Below, piece by piece: positions 53,902-62,663 of a stretch of 64,000 nt of DNA (positions are counted from its first letter, which is position 1; each line of letters starts with the position of its first letter). Position numbers and translations under genes: made by a program. The notes under the pieces were generated by a model that worked only from the letters and a program-made list of their open reading frames with translations, made no database searches and was not told the origin of the DNA. Origin of the DNA: Owenweeksia sp048267305 (GTDB lineage: Bacteria > Bacteroidota > Bacteroidia > Flavobacteriales > Schleiferiaceae); the NCBI GenBank assembly GCA_048267305.1, contig JBLWXT010000017.1:1-64000 (forward strand), given 5' to 3'.

Positions 53902-55221
53902 TTAAAATAGTCGGGCAAAGTAAACAGTTTTAGTCATATTAGAAAGTTTGTAGCGATCATTAATGCGTTCATTTACAATCCAAACGATGTCATCTCCTGA
54001 ACAAAGTAACCAAACCTGCTCTTTTTGGAATCGTGAGAATTTTCGGTCTACAAAATAATCGCTCAACTTCTTAGCACCTTTCATGCCAAGCGGCACAAAT
54101 TTGTCGCCTTTTTTCCAATGCCTTAGTTTTAAAGGGAAATGAAGCTTGTTAAAATCCAAAGCTGCCGTGGATGGTAAAGATTGAAGCTCAAAGTCCTGAG
54201 CATTTACCTTTTCCATTTTCATGGAAATGGGCTTCAAAATAGTGCTGTCATCTTCATAAATTAAATATTCGTCCGAATCACTTTCACTACTATTTGGTTT
54301 AAGAATTAAAAATTCACGGTCTTTTAGCAGCCTGTGTTTTTCTGTTTGAAAGAAGGAACCGCTTTCGCCCTTAAGTGAATTATAAATGGCGTCAATATCA
54401 AAAGTACCCTTAGGCAACAGCCAGTGTCTCAAAAGAGCTTTGGCGCTGCCCGTTCTTATAAGTTTGGGGATATTGAGCTTTTCCGTTGCTCCCTGCTTTT
54501 TTACAAGAAGTTCCAGTTTAGATGAAACTAAACTTTCAAAAAGATCACGATCTTCCTCCAAATATTTCAGACTCCTTTTGGAGCTTGCCTCAAAATTGGG
54601 GAAGGCCTCATGCAACTTGGGTAAAACCTTTAGTCGGATAAAATTCCGTTGGTAATTTTCCTTTTGATTGGAAACGTCTTCGCGCCAGTTTAGGCCGTGC
54701 TTCCTGGCGTAGGCCACAATCTCCTTTTTGGTAAAAGAGAGCAGTGGGCGCAGGGCCATTTTTGTTTTAATACGGATGCCGGCAATGCCTGTGAAGCCCG
54801 TTCCACGGCCAAGGTTAATCAATATGGTTTCAAGTGAATCGTCTGCGTGATGGGCAGTGGCAATGCCTTGTAGTTTATGAGTTTTTACCAAATCATTAAA
54901 AAAGGCATAGCGCAGATCACGCGCTGCCATTTGTATGGAAATGGACTGCTCCGCAGCATACTCAGTGGTTTGAAATTTTTTAACATGAACGCTAAGGCCT
55001 AAAGCTCCGCCATACTCCTCTACAAATTGCTGATCGGCATTGGCATCAGCACCACGCAGCTGAAAATTGCAATGGGCTACATGAGGCCTGTATCCAAGTG
55101 CTACCAGCGTATGTAGGAGCACCATGCTATCCACACCACCGCTGCACGCCAATAAAAGTTGGTTGCCATCAATTTGATGCTCTTGTAAAAAATGGGAAAC
55201 GGTAGATTGAAGATTTTGCAT
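53902..55221 (-). CDS. tilS: tRNA(Ile)-lysidine synthase
   Basis: Modifies C34 of the minor tRNA-Ile to lysidine using ATP, so the AUA codon is read as isoleucine; it is essential in most bacteria. The 439-residue protein has the N-type PP-loop LLACSGGVDSMVLLHTL near residue 23, ATAHHADDSLETILINLGRG (HxxDD/ETxxxxLxRG) near 140, and a C-terminal domain with LRHWKKGDKFVPLGMKGAKK, the usual TilS tail. A TATTTTTG box lies right at the start codon, so the mRNA may have a very short leader. Confidence 0.93.
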   Translation of the reverse strand: MQNLQSTVSHFLQEHQIDGNQLLLACSGGVDSMVLLHTLVALGYRPHVAHCNFQLRGADANADQQFVEEYGGALGLSVHVKKFQTTEYAAEQSISIQMAARDLRYAFFNDLVKTHKLQGIATAHHADDSLETILINLGRGTGFTGIAGIRIKTKMALRPLLSFTKKEIVAYARKHGLNWREDVSNQKENYQRNFIRLKVLPKLHEAFPNFEASSKRSLKYLEEDRDLFESLVSSKLELLVKKQGATEKLNIPKLIRTGSAKALLRHWLLPKGTFDIDAIYNSLKGESGSFFQTEKHRLLKDREFLILKPNSSESDSDEYLIYEDDSTILKPISMKMEKVNAQDFELQSLPSTAALDFNKLHFPLKLRHWKKGDKFVPLGMKGAKKLSDYFVDRKFSRFQKEQVWLLCSGDDIVWIVNERINDRYKLSNMTKTVYFARLF

Positions 55222-55316
55222 TAGCGCAAAAATAGGGAGAGTTAGTGGTTGGGTTTGCCTTTAGAGAAATGGATCATCATTTATGAATCTATTTGTTAAA
55301 GGTGTTGGATTTAATT

Positions 55317-55442
55317 ATTGTCATGGTTTTCCAAATACCGTTGTGCTAAGCGGAAAACCACGCCAAAAAGGATAATTGGTTTGCTGTTATTTATTCCCGC
55401 GCTAAAGCACGGGGTTACTAACAAGCCACCCCAATGGGGTGG
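55317..55442 (-). repeat. three-hairpin intergenic repeat element, copy C (inverted)
   Basis: Reverse copy between tilS and pabB. In plus-strand order, box 3 comes first (55317-55369, arms ATTGTCATGGTTTTCC and GGAAAACCACGCCAAAAA), then box 2 CCCGCGC-TAAA-GCACGGG (55396-55413), then box 1 CCACCCC-AAT-GGGGTGG (55426-55442). This is the mirror image of copies A, B and D. Confidence 0.75.
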
Positions 55443-55481
55443 GTAAACTTTAATATTACTCTCAATAGAACCCCTGAGTTA

Positions 55482-55530
55482 ATCACCCCAGCGGGGTGAT
55501 TTGTCAATAGCTCCCGTGTGTGAGTGCGGG
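55482..55530 (+). repeat. partial copy of the repeat element (boxes 1 and 2)
   Basis: ATCACCCC-AGC-GGGGTGAT (55482-55500, perfect 8-bp stem) followed by CTCCCG...TGCGGG (55513-55530) in forward orientation. Box 3 is missing; the next gene, pabB, ends at 55571. Together with copy C it makes a head-to-head arrangement with box 1 facing box 1. Confidence 0.65.
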
Positions 55531-55570
55531 GGGGGTAAATATCCCCGACCACAATCTAATTTGCCCCATC

Positions 55571-56845
55571 CTACCTTAAACAACTAAACAAATTCTCAGC
55601 CTTCAGCAAACATTCTTCATATTCCTTTCCTGCATTACAATGTATAGTAATGGCGCTGCCCACACGGGCAGATAGATAATCGGTCTCAGCATTGTAAAAC
55701 AGACTGCGTATTACCACATTAAAGTCAAAATCACCATTGGGGGTAATGTAGCCTACGGCACCTGCGTAAAGGTTTCTGGCAAAGGTTTCGTGCTCTTCAA
55801 TAAGTTGCATGGCGCGGGGTTTTGGCGCGCCCGTCATGCTTCCCATGGGGAAGGTGGTTTGTAGTGCTTCGGTAAAATGGTGCGTTTCCGCCAAACGGCT
55901 TTGTATGGTGCTAATCATTTGGTGCACCGTATTAAAGGTGTAAATACCAAATAGCTCGGTAACCTTTACGGAGGCCTTGGCGGCTGTTTGGCTAAGGTCG
56001 TTGCGCACCAGATCGGTAATCATAACGTTTTCGCTGCGCTCCTTCTCACTGGCCAGCAGTTCCTTTTTAAGCAGTTCATCTTCCTGTAAGGCGCGCGCGC
56101 GCCTTATAGTGCCCTTTATGGGCTGAGAGGTAAGGGTATCACCATCTTTATGCAAATACCTTTCGGGAGAGGCACAAAGGAGGTGTTTATCTCCATTTTT
56201 ATAAAAAGCCGCGAAAGGTGCCTTTGCAGAGTTATTCAGTTGTTTGAATATTGAAGTAGGATTAAATTTCTTCGCAAAATTTGAAAACTCAATACAATAG
56301 TTGATTTCGTAAATGTTGCCGTATTGCAAATGTTCTTTTAAAGAAGCTACTTTATTGAGGTATGCCTGTTGAGAGGTCTGTGCAACAAGTTCTATTGCGT
56401 CCTTAGCTACAGTACTATGAATGGTGCTAAGAGAAGCCAGCCAGTCTGTTTCGTTTTCAAATTCTGTAGTTTCTACAGTTATTTTCCCTTCACGGGAATA
56501 CACCAGCGTTTTGGGCACAAAAAACAACATGGGTTTAAAACCAATAGTATCGGGGTTTGAAGTGGAGATGGCCTCCAATTCATCTTTGAGGTCATAACAC
56601 AAATGGCCAAAAAGCCAGTCGCCATGGAGTTGATGAAACTCCTTTAGTTCTTCAAAGCTATTGCCGGAGGGTTGGAAAATTATTTCTGCATCAAGAGCCA
56701 CAAGCCAGTCATAACGGCTGTAAGCATCTGTATGGTTATTAGAATCTAAAAGGGAGAAGTACTCCTGATGAGCGCATTGATCAATCAGGATATTTTTAAT
56801 GGAATCCGGGCTTAGGGAGCTAAGCTCAAAGATGTGGCGTTTCAA
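55571..56845 (-). CDS. pabB: aminodeoxychorismate synthase component I
   Basis: Chorismate-using enzyme for p-aminobenzoate (folate) synthesis. The 424-residue protein has the chorismate-binding domain: SQPIKGTIRR carries the lysine typical of PabB (TrpE usually has PIAGT), followed by NVMITDLVRNDLSQ, TFPMGSMTGAPKPRAM and the late SARVGSAI segment. The amidotransferase partner (pabA) is not in the window. Its start overlaps the stop of the large hybrid kinase by 4 bp (ATGA), so translation is probably coupled to a regulator gene, an unusual neighbour. Confidence 0.88.
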   Translation of the reverse strand: MKRHIFELSSLSPDSIKNILIDQCAHQEYFSLLDSNNHTDAYSRYDWLVALDAEIIFQPSGNSFEELKEFHQLHGDWLFGHLCYDLKDELEAISTSNPDTIGFKPMLFFVPKTLVYSREGKITVETTEFENETDWLASLSTIHSTVAKDAIELVAQTSQQAYLNKVASLKEHLQYGNIYEINYCIEFSNFAKKFNPTSIFKQLNNSAKAPFAAFYKNGDKHLLCASPERYLHKDGDTLTSQPIKGTIRRARALQEDELLKKELLASEKERSENVMITDLVRNDLSQTAAKASVKVTELFGIYTFNTVHQMISTIQSRLAETHHFTEALQTTFPMGSMTGAPKPRAMQLIEEHETFARNLYAGAVGYITPNGDFDFNVVIRSLFYNAETDYLSARVGSAITIHCNAGKEYEECLLKAENLFSCLR

Positions 56846-59800
56846 TTCCTTGATAATTTCTGAGCCCCAATTTTTATCAATATGGTTTGGATGGCGTCAA
56901 TACTAATGGGTTTACTGATATACTCATCCATTCCTTCACCAAGGAATTTTTCACGATCGCCTTCCATGGCATTGGCCGTCATGGCTACAATTACGGGTCT
57001 TTCCTTGCCGTATTTTTCGCTGATGGCCTGAGTGGCTTCAATGCCATCCATTTCAGGCATTTGCACGTCCATAAAAATGAGGTCGTAGTCTTTCTGCGCC
57101 ACAGCATCCAGTGCTTCAAGTCCATTGCCCACTATATCCATTTCATAGCCCATCTTCTGCAGGGTGAGCATAGCCAGTTTTTGGTTTACCGCGTTGTCTT
57201 CTGCCAGTAAAATGGAAAGCGGATAGCGCTGTCCTAGATCATGTGAGGCAGACATTTGCTGTCCGTTTTCACGAGGTTGATCTTCTGATGAGAAATCCTT
57301 GTTAGACAGCACTCGTGCCAATGATTTTTGGAGTAGGCTATGACGTGCCGGTTTCATAAAGTAGGCAGAGAAAAGCATATCTTTTTTCTCTTTGGTAAGA
57401 TTAGGATGTGCAGAGCTGAGCAGTATTATGGGCAGTTCTTCTTTGGATTTTTCCTTTCTGATGTTTTCAGCCAATGCAATGCCATCCATACCAGGCATTT
57501 CAAAGTCCATAATAATCAGGTCAAACTCTTCATCTAAAGCCAATTTTAAGCCGTCATTGGGCGAATTTGTGGGCGTACAGTGTATGCCCCATATTTTAAG
57601 TTGCCTTTGCAGGATTTTAAGGTTGGTTTCATTGTCGTCAATTACCAGAATCTTGCGGCCATAAAGCATACCCACATTTTTTTCATCCATGGTAGAGTCC
57701 TTTTTCTCCTTTACCACTTCGTGTTTAATGGTAAACTGAAAATCGGAACCTTCTCCGGGTTCGCTGGTAAGCCAGATGTTTCCCCCCATGAGCTCTGTGA
57801 GTTTTTTGCAAATGGCAAGGCCCAACCCGGTGCCACCGTATTTTCTGGTAGTGCTGCTGTCGGCCTGAGTAAAGGCCGAAAAGAGTTTTTTCTGCGCTTC
57901 TGCCGATATCCCAATACCGGTATCGCGTACTGAGAATCGGATAACCACTTCATTGCCAATACGCTCTTCAAGTTCTACCCGAATTACAATTTCACCTTCA
58001 TCGGTAAACTTGGCAGCATTGCTAATAAGGTTGAGCAAAATTTGGCGAAGGCGGGTGATATCCCCGGCAATGATTGCAGGTACATCAGGGTCTACAAAAT
58101 AAAGAAGTTCAAGTCCTTTTTCTGAAACACGGGTTGACATCAGTTCGATGGCTTCTTCAACGCACCTGGTAATTTCAAAAGGAAATTCCTCCAGGGTCAT
58201 ATTTCCTGTTTCTATTTTACTGTAATCAAGTATATCGTTGATTACAGATAACAGGGCATCACCGCTAAGGCGGATGGTATTTACATAATCCAGCTGTTCT
58301 TCACCCAGTTTGGTTTGTAGTAGCAAACTGGTCATACCGATTACTCCGTTCATCGGAGTTCTTATTTCATGGCTCATTGTGGCCAGGAAGTCACTTTTGG
58401 CTACAGCGGCTTCTTCGGCTGCTTCCTTGGCTTTCAGTAACTCTTCCTTGGATTTTATGCTTTCAATTTCGGAGCCCACCCATTGTGCAATAAGGCTTAT
58501 TAAATCCATGTCGTTTTGGCTAAACTCATGGTCATAAGGTTTTTGCATGGAGAAGTTGAGTGTTCCATACAGCTCTCCTGAAACAAAAACAGGAGCTCCG
58601 AGATACGCGCGCAGGGGTAATGCCTTAGCTGCCTTATGATCTTTGTAGCTGGATGATCTTACATCTTTGAGCGCCAGTGGGGCCATGGTTTTCGCGATGA
58701 TGGCACTGAAGGTGTTCTCCAGGTCAAACTTGTTGAGTTTGATAGGGAAATTGTCTGTTTGACTATAATATTGAATGATATGATACTCATTATTGGCATC
58801 ATTGATTTTTGCTAATATTCCAAAAGGCAGTGCAAAGCGGTCGCAGCCTAAAGATAGAATTCTGTCAATCTTTTCTTCAAATGTAAAATGCCGGTTTGAT
58901 GATACCTTATAGAGGTCTCGAATTACCTGTTCGTTTTGAATCAGGCTGTTTTCAGCGCGCCTCTTTTCAGTAATGTCGTTTAAGGTCCATACTATACCAT
59001 CTCCAAAGTCATAACCTCCAAATTCCACCAATCTGCGTCTTCCGTCTTTGGTGATAATGGGGAAGGTGAAAGTGTCGATAGAGCCATCGCGAAGTACCCT
59101 TTCGTACTGCCTTTTAATCCGCCATCCATCTTTTCCGTATAGGGTTTCAAACCACTGATCAACCGTTTTTATATCGTCCTTATCATAACCAACCATCTCG
59201 GTGGTTTTCTTGTTGAGAAAAACATTCTTGCCTTCAACGTGTATTGCTCCAATCGGCAGGTTTTCAATAACCTTGCGCATTCGGGCTTCACTGGAGGATA
59301 GTTTCTCGCGAATGATTTCAAGCTTTTCTACATACTGACTAAGCTCTTCTTCTCTTGAGGTAAGTTCCTCTTCACGTACTACAAGTTCCTCATTTAGTTC
59401 TTGCTCGGTTTCAAAGAGCTCGAGCATCCTCAACTCTACCTCTTTACGTTGTGTAATATCCGTGATGGTTCCTATCATCCTAATGGGCTCGTCACCATCA
59501 AATTCCACAATTTTTCCGGCAAAGGAAACCCACATTTCCGTTCCATCTTTCTTTATGGCCTTGTAGTCAAACTGTGTGGATGCCGGTGTATGTGGACTTT
59601 TTACATCTTTTATTTTGTTTTCAAAAATAAACAGGCAGTCTTTGGCAATATATTGATACCAAAAGTCGTAGCTGTTTTCTGTTTCATTCAACTCAAGGCC
59701 ATGCAGTTTGGCAAAATGCTCGTTTACTAAAACAGAGTCATTCAGAAAATTCCAGTCCCACATACCCTGATTAGAGTTTTCAAGGGCCATTTTCAAACGT

Positions 59801-60939
59801 TCATCAGACATCTTCAGTTCTTCCCGGGCACGGGCTTCTTCGGTATTATCCACCAAAAAGCTTGCGGCCCCGGTTATTTCTCCATGCGAGTCATATATAG
59901 GGTGAATGTTAACCTCAAGAATATTGTTGTCCAGCTCTCGGTTATAGCTAAACTTTACTTTTTCACCGCTAAAAACCTTGTTGTACTCACCTATCCAAAA
60001 ATCCCAGCCAATTTCTTTTACTGCCGTTAAAAAATTGGATTGTCCTTCAATTAGCTTTTTGCCAAATACCCTTTCAAATTCTCTGTGAAAGGAATCGTTT
60101 CCACGGATTACTATTCCCTCTCTGGTTACCGACCAGATTTCCTGATCGGAGAAATTCATGATAGCCGACAGGGCATGTTCATTTTTTTCGAGGGTGGAAT
60201 TTGTGATATCCAGCTGATGTATGGTTTGGCTGAGCTCTTCTTCGCGAACCTGCAGTTCGGAGTTAAATTCCTTCAGGGTGCTCTCTCTTTCCTTATTTAG
60301 TCTATTGAGCTTTCGGATGGCAGGCAGTACCAGTATAAAAGTGAAGATTCCGTAAACAGCAATTGACACAACCAATAGAACGATATAGGTTATTCTATCA
60401 TTATTATAGGTTACCTGGTTGTTTCGCTCATAGAGCGTTACATTTTCCTCAAGGTACTGCAGTAGTTTCGGATCTAATTGTAAAATAAAAAGTGATGCCT
60501 GCTGAGCTTCAGCTTGAGATGCCTGCCCTTGGCAATAATTTTTTAGTGTTTCAATGTGCTTTTGGCTATCCTCTACAATCTCGTTTATCTCTTTATAGTT
60601 GCCTTTCAGCCCAATCTGAATCTTTTCATCCAGCTGGTCAAAATCCGATTGTAACTGCAAATTGTTATTTACCTCCCGAAATTTTTGAAAGGCTCTCAAA
60701 ATATTGGAGCAGGCCTCTGTATTGTGGTTGCTGCCATTTTCCTGAAAATGAGAAATGGCAAGAGCGTTTTTGGAGATAAGCTGTGAATAGGCGCGTTGCC
60801 TTCCTGCTACATTTATGCGGCTGGCATTGTTTACGAGTCTTTGCTCGGTGCTGTTTACAATGGTAAAAACAGCAAAAGATACCCCTATTGAAGTAATGAG
60901 GTATGCTAAAAGAATAAAACCTATGCTACGTGTGTTCAA
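56842..60939 (-). CDS. hybrid sensor histidine kinase with two receiver domains
   Basis: A 1365-residue membrane-bound hybrid kinase, probably started by TTG at 60939. Order: membrane helix, a PilJ-type periplasmic sensor (NNASRINVAGRQRAYSQLIS near residue 37), second helix (about 180-205), coiled coil, three PAS domains (about 260-380, 380-500, 550-660) with coiled-coil spacers, a GAF domain (about 670-820), HisKA with the acceptor His857 in FLATMSHEIRTPMNG, a HATPase, and two receiver domains at about 1090-1210 (IIMDFEMPGMDG) and 1240-1360 (IFMDVQMPEMDG). PilJ-type domains sense small ligands such as nitrate in some proteins; the signal here is unknown. The output may go through a phosphotransfer protein not in the window. 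pabB is coupled downstream. Confidence 0.9.
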   Translation of the reverse strand: MNTRSIGFILLAYLITSIGVSFAVFTIVNSTEQRLVNNASRINVAGRQRAYSQLISKNALAISHFQENGSNHNTEACSNILRAFQKFREVNNNLQLQSDFDQLDEKIQIGLKGNYKEINEIVEDSQKHIETLKNYCQGQASQAEAQQASLFILQLDPKLLQYLEENVTLYERNNQVTYNNDRITYIVLLVVSIAVYGIFTFILVLPAIRKLNRLNKERESTLKEFNSELQVREEELSQTIHQLDITNSTLEKNEHALSAIMNFSDQEIWSVTREGIVIRGNDSFHREFERVFGKKLIEGQSNFLTAVKEIGWDFWIGEYNKVFSGEKVKFSYNRELDNNILEVNIHPIYDSHGEITGAASFLVDNTEEARAREELKMSDERLKMALENSNQGMWDWNFLNDSVLVNEHFAKLHGLELNETENSYDFWYQYIAKDCLFIFENKIKDVKSPHTPASTQFDYKAIKKDGTEMWVSFAGKIVEFDGDEPIRMIGTITDITQRKEVELRMLELFETEQELNEELVVREEELTSREEELSQYVEKLEIIREKLSSSEARMRKVIENLPIGAIHVEGKNVFLNKKTTEMVGYDKDDIKTVDQWFETLYGKDGWRIKRQYERVLRDGSIDTFTFPIITKDGRRRLVEFGGYDFGDGIVWTLNDITEKRRAENSLIQNEQVIRDLYKVSSNRHFTFEEKIDRILSLGCDRFALPFGILAKINDANNEYHIIQYYSQTDNFPIKLNKFDLENTFSAIIAKTMAPLALKDVRSSSYKDHKAAKALPLRAYLGAPVFVSGELYGTLNFSMQKPYDHEFSQNDMDLISLIAQWVGSEIESIKSKEELLKAKEAAEEAAVAKSDFLATMSHEIRTPMNGVIGMTSLLLQTKLGEEQLDYVNTIRLSGDALLSVINDILDYSKIETGNMTLEEFPFEITRCVEEAIELMSTRVSEKGLELLYFVDPDVPAIIAGDITRLRQILLNLISNAAKFTDEGEIVIRVELEERIGNEVVIRFSVRDTGIGISAEAQKKLFSAFTQADSSTTRKYGGTGLGLAICKKLTELMGGNIWLTSEPGEGSDFQFTIKHEVVKEKKDSTMDEKNVGMLYGRKILVIDDNETNLKILQRQLKIWGIHCTPTNSPNDGLKLALDEEFDLIIMDFEMPGMDGIALAENIRKEKSKEELPIILLSSAHPNLTKEKKDMLFSAYFMKPARHSLLQKSLARVLSNKDFSSEDQPRENGQQMSASHDLGQRYPLSILLAEDNAVNQKLAMLTLQKMGYEMDIVGNGLEALDAVAQKDYDLIFMDVQMPEMDGIEATQAISEKYGKERPVIVAMTANAMEGDREKFLGEGMDEYISKPISIDAIQTILIKIGAQKLSRN

Positions 60940-60964
60940 CCCGTTAGAGTTCGTGTTGGAATGA

Positions 60965-61001
60965 TTACCCCCTGATCAACTCTTTGGTGATCAAGGGGTA
61001 A
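60965..61001 (-). terminator. hairpin terminator downstream of lpdA
   Basis: TTACCCCCTGATCA and TGATCAAGGGGTAA form a 14-bp stem with one mismatch and a 9-base loop. It lies 10 bp past the lpdA stop and before the hybrid kinase. A long U tract is not seen, so it may also act as an mRNA-end stabiliser. Confidence 0.55.
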
Positions 61002-61010
61002 ATATATGAA

Positions 61011-62411
61011 TCAGATATGTAATGGCCTACTGTCTGTAGCGTCTAATGCAGCTTCCTTAATGGCTTCAGCAAAGGTTGGGTGGGCATGACTCATGCGCGA
61101 AATATCTTCAGCTGATGCTCTAAATTCCATAGCAACAACTGCTTCCGCTATAAGATCTGCGGCACGTGGCCCTATCATATGTATGCCTAAAACCTCATCA
61201 GTTTTTTTATCGGCAATTATTTTTACCATACCGTCAAGGTCGTTGCTGGCGCGTGCACGGCCCAATGCCTTAAACGGAAACTGTCCGGTTTTATAATCCA
61301 CTCCCTCTTCCTTCAACTGCTCCTCTGTTTTTCCAACAGCAGCTACCTCTGGCCAGGTGTAAACCACGCCCGGTATAAGGTTGTAGTCGATATGTGGTTT
61401 TTCACCGGCAATAATTTCAGCTACCAAAACTCCTTCTTCGCTGGCTTTGTGAGCCAACATGGCACCACGCACTACATCGCCTATGGCGTAAATATGGCTT
61501 TTGCTGGTTTGCAGTTTTTCGTTTACCGCAATTCTGCCAGCTTTATCGGTTTCAATACCAATTTTATCCAGTCCTAAACCATCGGTGTAAGCCCTGCGGC
61601 CAACGGCTACCAGGCAGTAGTCCCCCTCAAAGGTTACTTCCTCGCCTTTTTTGTTTTCGGCTTTTACAGTTACCTTTTTGCCGTCACTTTTTACCTCGCT
61701 TACCTTGTGGCTTACATTAAATTTCAAGCCCTGCTTTTTCAGCGAACGCATAAGCTCTTTAGATAGAGATCCGTCCATGGTGGGAATAATACGATCCAAA
61801 TATTCCACTACAGTAACCTCAGAACCCAGACGAGAGTAAACACTTCCCAACTCAAGGCCGATTACCCCGCCACCAATTACGATGAGGTGTTTTGGCACTT
61901 CTTTTAACACAAGTGCTTCGGTGCTGGAAATAATTCTCTTTTTATCAAACTTGGCAAAGGGCAGTTCGGTGGGTTTGCTACCTGTAGCAATAATTATATT
62001 TTTAGCTTTTATGCTTTCCTCACCATCCTTTTTGGTGATTTTGATGGTATGCTCATCTTCAAAGGCGCCAATACCTTCGTAAACATCAATTTTGTTTTTT
62101 TTCATCAAAAAGGCAATACCTCCTGTGGTTTGATCCACTACGCTTTGCTTGCGCGAGATCATTTGCTCAAGGTTCACCTTCGGCTCATTGATTTCAATAC
62201 CATGATCCTTAAAGTTCTCCTTAGCATTGTGAAAATGCTCAGATGAATCTAATAAAGCCTTGGAGGGAATACAGCCCACATTAAGGCAGGTGCCGCCAAG
62301 CACGCTGTATTTTTCTATAATTGCGGTTTTCTTTCCTAGCTGGGCAGCGCGGATGGCTGCTACATATCCACCGGGTCCTGAGCCGATAATGGCTACATCG
62401 TATTCGGTCAT
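61011..62411 (-). CDS. lpdA: dihydrolipoyl dehydrogenase
   Basis: E3/L component shared by 2-oxoacid dehydrogenases and the glycine cleavage system: re-oxidises dihydrolipoyl groups with NAD. The 466-residue protein has the FAD motif AIIGSGPGGYVAAIRAAQLG, the redox disulfide in GGTCLNVGCIPSKALL, the NAD motif VIGGGVIGLELGSVYSRLG, AIGDVVRG, and the catalytic His/Glu in SHAHPTFAEAIKEAAL. It stands alone with its own promoter and terminator. gcvP at 37.5-40.4 kb encodes a partner enzyme. Confidence 0.96.
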   Translation of the reverse strand: MTEYDVAIIGSGPGGYVAAIRAAQLGKKTAIIEKYSVLGGTCLNVGCIPSKALLDSSEHFHNAKENFKDHGIEINEPKVNLEQMISRKQSVVDQTTGGIAFLMKKNKIDVYEGIGAFEDEHTIKITKKDGEESIKAKNIIIATGSKPTELPFAKFDKKRIISSTEALVLKEVPKHLIVIGGGVIGLELGSVYSRLGSEVTVVEYLDRIIPTMDGSLSKELMRSLKKQGLKFNVSHKVSEVKSDGKKVTVKAENKKGEEVTFEGDYCLVAVGRRAYTDGLGLDKIGIETDKAGRIAVNEKLQTSKSHIYAIGDVVRGAMLAHKASEEGVLVAEIIAGEKPHIDYNLIPGVVYTWPEVAAVGKTEEQLKEEGVDYKTGQFPFKALGRARASNDLDGMVKIIADKKTDEVLGIHMIGPRAADLIAEAVVAMEFRASAEDISRMSHAHPTFAEAIKEAALDATDSRPLHI

Positions 62412-62443
62412 TTTTTAGAAGTATTGTTTAATAAGAATAGATG

Positions 62444-62473
62444 CAAATGTAGTAAGCAGGTTACAGATGGCAA
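62444..62473 (-). promoter_or_regulatory. promoter of lpdA
   Basis: On the minus strand TTG (62471-62473) is followed after 19 bp by TACATTTG (62444-62451), the same spacing as in the gcvP promoter and a good match to the Bacteroidota consensus. The predicted transcript start is about 27 nt before the lpdA start. Confidence 0.55.
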
Positions 62474-62507
62474 TCTATGCCAGTCTGCATTAATCCGCTG
62501 GGCTGAT

Positions 62508-62654
62508 TCACCCTGGCGGCCTGCCCGTCCGTTCAGGCGGGGGTGATATGTTAATAGCCCTCTCGGCTCAGCCTAGAGGGAGTTATACGTTATTGACTTT
62601 GGCTGATTTTGGCGGGGTTTTCCCCAGTGCTTTTGCGAAAACCATGACAAAATC
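62508..62654 (+). repeat. three-hairpin intergenic repeat element, copy D
   Basis: Forward copy between lpdA and the CHU_C gene. Box 1 is split: TCACCC and GGGTGA (62508-62546) enclose a CCTGCCCGTCCGTTCAGGCG palindrome, as if that had entered or replaced the loop. Box 2 is CCCTCTCGGC-TCA-GCCTAGAGGG (62558-62580, one mismatch). Box 3 (62605-62654) has arms GATTTTGGCGGGGTTTTC and GAAAACCATGACAAAATC. Confidence 0.75.
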
Positions 62655-62663
62655 TAAATCCCG

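Noticed and set aside
44780..62654. CRISPR array as an explanation for the repeated palindromes.
   Set aside because: Copies are kilobases apart, lack regular spacers, differ in sequence in boxes 1 and 2, and have no cas genes nearby.
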